Assembly: GCF_041146395.1 (NCBI RefSeq)
Contig: NC_091010.1
Span: 49,992,001 to 50,056,000, forward strand
Origin: Eulemur rufifrons
Taxonomy: Eukaryota > Chordata > Mammalia > Primates > Lemuridae
DNA: 64,000 nucleotides
Reading direction: 5' to 3'
This document shows, piece after piece, positions 61,451-64,000 of the stretch; within the stretch, counting starts at the first letter, position 1, and every line of letters starts with the position of its first letter. The translations under genes were made by a program, and so were the position numbers. Below the pieces are notes generated by a model, which was given only the letters and a program-made list of their open reading frames with translations, was not told the origin of the DNA and did not search any database.

Positions 61451-61914
61451 TAGAGAATCTGGTTCCTTTTCGTTTTGTGACATCGTCAGCAGCTTCCTAC
61501 ATTACCTAGCAGGTAGGGAGAACACTTTTTCTCATACTCTGCCTTCCTTAAGATAGCGAAGCAATTGTTCTCAGCCTTTCTTATATTTGCAGCACTTTTG
61601 AATACTACGAATATGGTGGCACCTTTTAGGTTCTGTGAGTGAGTGCAGTTGGCTGGAGATAGCCATAGGGAGTGAGGGGAACAGTAGGCAAATTGGGGCG
61701 CTCGTGCCTGTTGCAAGTGGGCAGTTGCTACTCTGTCCCCATGCTAGAATGTGATCAGATTTCCCAAAATTTCAAAGGAAGCCAGAAATCTGGATTTTTA
61801 TATTAAATCTCTAGATTTTTAAATGCCGGCAATTCCATCTGCTTATTTTTGAAATGTTGCAAGGCAAAGGAGCCCTTTGAGGGGCTGAACACATTCGCTA
61901 TCTTGACCTGTGTC

Positions 61915-62295
61915 TTGTTTTGGGTGTGTATATATGTAAACATTTATCATCCAAGTACAGTATATGTAAAAATTCAAAACCTGTACAATTAAAATTTGTA
62001 CAATTTACTACTTGTAAATTATGCCACAGTAAAAAAGTTTTAAAAATTCTGCAGGGAATGATACACGTGGTAGTTGTTACCTCTGGGACTGCAGATGGGG
62101 AACAGGGTTGGTCTTATGTGCATTTCTAACATTAGGCTTCTTTAAAGAAACAGAGCTGAAGCACAAGGGGGAAGTATTAAGAGCCATTTCATCTCAGTGG
62201 TACCTAGGTGTCTGCTTTGTTATTTTCTATATGTTATTTTCTATTTGAAGTATTTCATAATTAAGCATTTTTAATATTAAGAAAAATAAAGCCTG
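61915..62295 (+). mobile_element. Old L1M 3' end fragments
   Basis: ATTAAAATTTGTACAATTTA, TTATGCCACAGTAAAAAAG and, later, TATTTGAAGTATTTCATAAT fit L1M 3' ends, perhaps two copies. Confidence 0.5.
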
Positions 62296-62512
62296 TAAAG
62301 ACCAACACTGCATGAACCAAACCAAACTCCTGGGAGGTCACTGAACCATTCTCTTGGTCTGTCTCCCTCCGGGACTGCACAGCTTTTTAGGTAGGAATTT
62401 TGCTGTCCTGCCCCAGGGCTTCTGCATCCTCAGTCAATAGCTGCTCTCCCTTCCACGGGTGTGATGTGATGTCACCCCACCCACTCAGCCCAGCATCCCA
62501 TGACATTCATCA

Positions 62513-62850
<338 letters not shown>

Positions 62851-62959
62851 ATACATACCTATATACATAGAGTTTATATATTAACCCAAATTTGAAGACA
62901 CTGTTGGGTTCATCCTTTAGAGCTATGAGAGAATGGGCTTCTCTGACCCTGAAAACAAT

Positions 62960-63160
62960 GAGGCCTAGTGGTTAAACTCACTGGGTAGAAGCCTGGGTTT
63001 TCCACTTACTAGATATACGCCCTTGGGCAAGTTAGTCTCTAAGCCTCAATTTCTTCGTCTGTAAAATGGGAATGATAATTGTACCTATTTGGGTTTATGT
63101 GAAGATATAAATTTGCTGAGTGATTGTGGTATAACTGCTCAATAATCCTTAGCTATTAAG
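62960..63160 (+). repeat. MIR
   Basis: GAGGCCTAGTGGTTAAACTC, AAGCCTCAATTTCTTCGTCT and GTAAAATGGGAATGATAATT. Confidence 0.9.
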
Positions 63161-64000
63161 TAATTAACACTAGGTTGATTTTACTTTGAATATCTTTTTT
63201 ATATCATGAATTAAATCTGAGGCCACAGTGTTACTAAATTGGTAGCTGGCCACCAAGCCTCACAGGGAAAATATTTTCAACTCTGATTCAAATAACAAAT
63301 GCGATCAAACATTGTCGAGACTGCTATCCTAAGTGCAGAGGCAGTAAAAACCTGCTTCCTGCCTTCTAGGAACCCAACCCGTTCCTGTCCTTCGAGAAAG
63401 ACCCCAAACTACTAAAGCAACCTCAAGGGAGAAGAGAATCAGAGAATCTCCAGGCTGGTTCATTTCCTCTTGGCCTCAAACCTCAGGGGTAGGGCGCCTG
63501 CCCCTGCCCTCGGACCGAGTGTTGCCAGGGCAGCCTCCCTTGTTGACATGCCAGGGTTGCTGTTTGGGGCTCATTGCTCAAGGTAATCCTCCAGGCACAG
63601 CACGCTGCTGGCGGCTTTGCAACCCAAAAAGGGTTTTCGCAATGACTAATAAAGCAATAAAGGGTGAACACGGATCCAAGAAAATTCACTCCCTGAAGGA
63701 ATATGATTTCAACTGCTTTTCAGTTGGTGCTCCTTTGTCTTTTAAGCCACAGGCATTACGTTTCTCTGTCTGAAATCCTAGTTCTCCCACGTTTCATTCT
63801 GCAGAGAGCCCCTTTTCTCTGGGAAATCACTGGGACACTCTTGGTACCTGGAATAGGGGAGAGGAGCCAATAACCCCTGAAGCCATCTTCTATGTGTGTC
63901 TTTCCTCACATTTCCGGAGATGTGCTCTTTCAGCATTTCTGCTGTCACCAGTTCAGACAGACCCTCAGGAATCTCCTGAGCCCCCTTTCCCTTCCATGAC
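63161..64000. other. Unassigned right end of window
   Basis: No repeat or exon recognised. In human the STN1 3' end would be the next gene on this side, but its C-terminal coding sequence is not visible here. Confidence 0.5.

Noticed and set aside
63161..64000. STN1 3' end, the next gene expected by human gene order
   Set aside because: None of the C-terminal residues of STN1 that I know appears in any frame; the gene probably begins beyond the window.

Overview
This is a mammalian nuclear window, very probably from a strepsirrhine primate of the lemur type. The evidence is its SINEs: several dimeric Alu copies carry the lemur-type version, with GAGCAAGAGCGAGACCC in the left arm, an AT-rich 'ATTATATGGACARCTAAAAAT' style extension of the middle A-rich linker, and GCTGACGCCAYGGCACTCAC in the right arm. 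Older AluJ-like dimers and FLAM/FRAM monomers are also present. Nothing prokaryotic, organellar or plasmid-like is seen.

Only one protein-coding segment can be supported. On the minus strand at 42538-42609 lies a 24-codon first coding exon (MLAYCVQDATVVDVEKRR..., ending ...KHY). I recognise it as the start of SH3PXD2A (TKS5/FISH), the invadopodium and podosome scaffold. A GTGAGT donor follows directly, and two in-frame stops upstream of the ATG fix the start. The exon sits at the edge of a TATA-less CpG island (about 42440-43340) that must be the promoter of the long PX-containing isoform.

Layout: 1-42537 is the beginning of SH3PXD2A intron 1, read right to left. 42538-42609 is exon 1 coding sequence, with 5'UTR and promoter to about 43340. 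43340-64000 is upstream intergenic DNA. In human the next gene in that direction is STN1, but I see no STN1 exon before the window ends. Intron and flank are filled with MIR, L2, L1M and Alu copies, some MLT1-type LTRs, MER5A copies, a Tigger-like DNA transposon, simple repeats and unassigned unique sequence.

The points most worth checking are these: a four-codon in-frame minimal uORF ahead of the SH3PXD2A start; a canonical G-quadruplex motif in the island; a dense AGATAA (GATA-factor) cluster at 1448-1794; a (CTG)14 tract and an uninterrupted 80-nt polypyrimidine tract upstream of the gene; a 43-bp triplication next to a perfect TATA-box match; nested fossil transposons whose order of insertion can be read; and a FRAM monomer that kept 7SL RNA sequence lost from ordinary Alus. 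I found no convincing undescribed gene system. Repeat family names are from memory of consensus sequences and were not computed.
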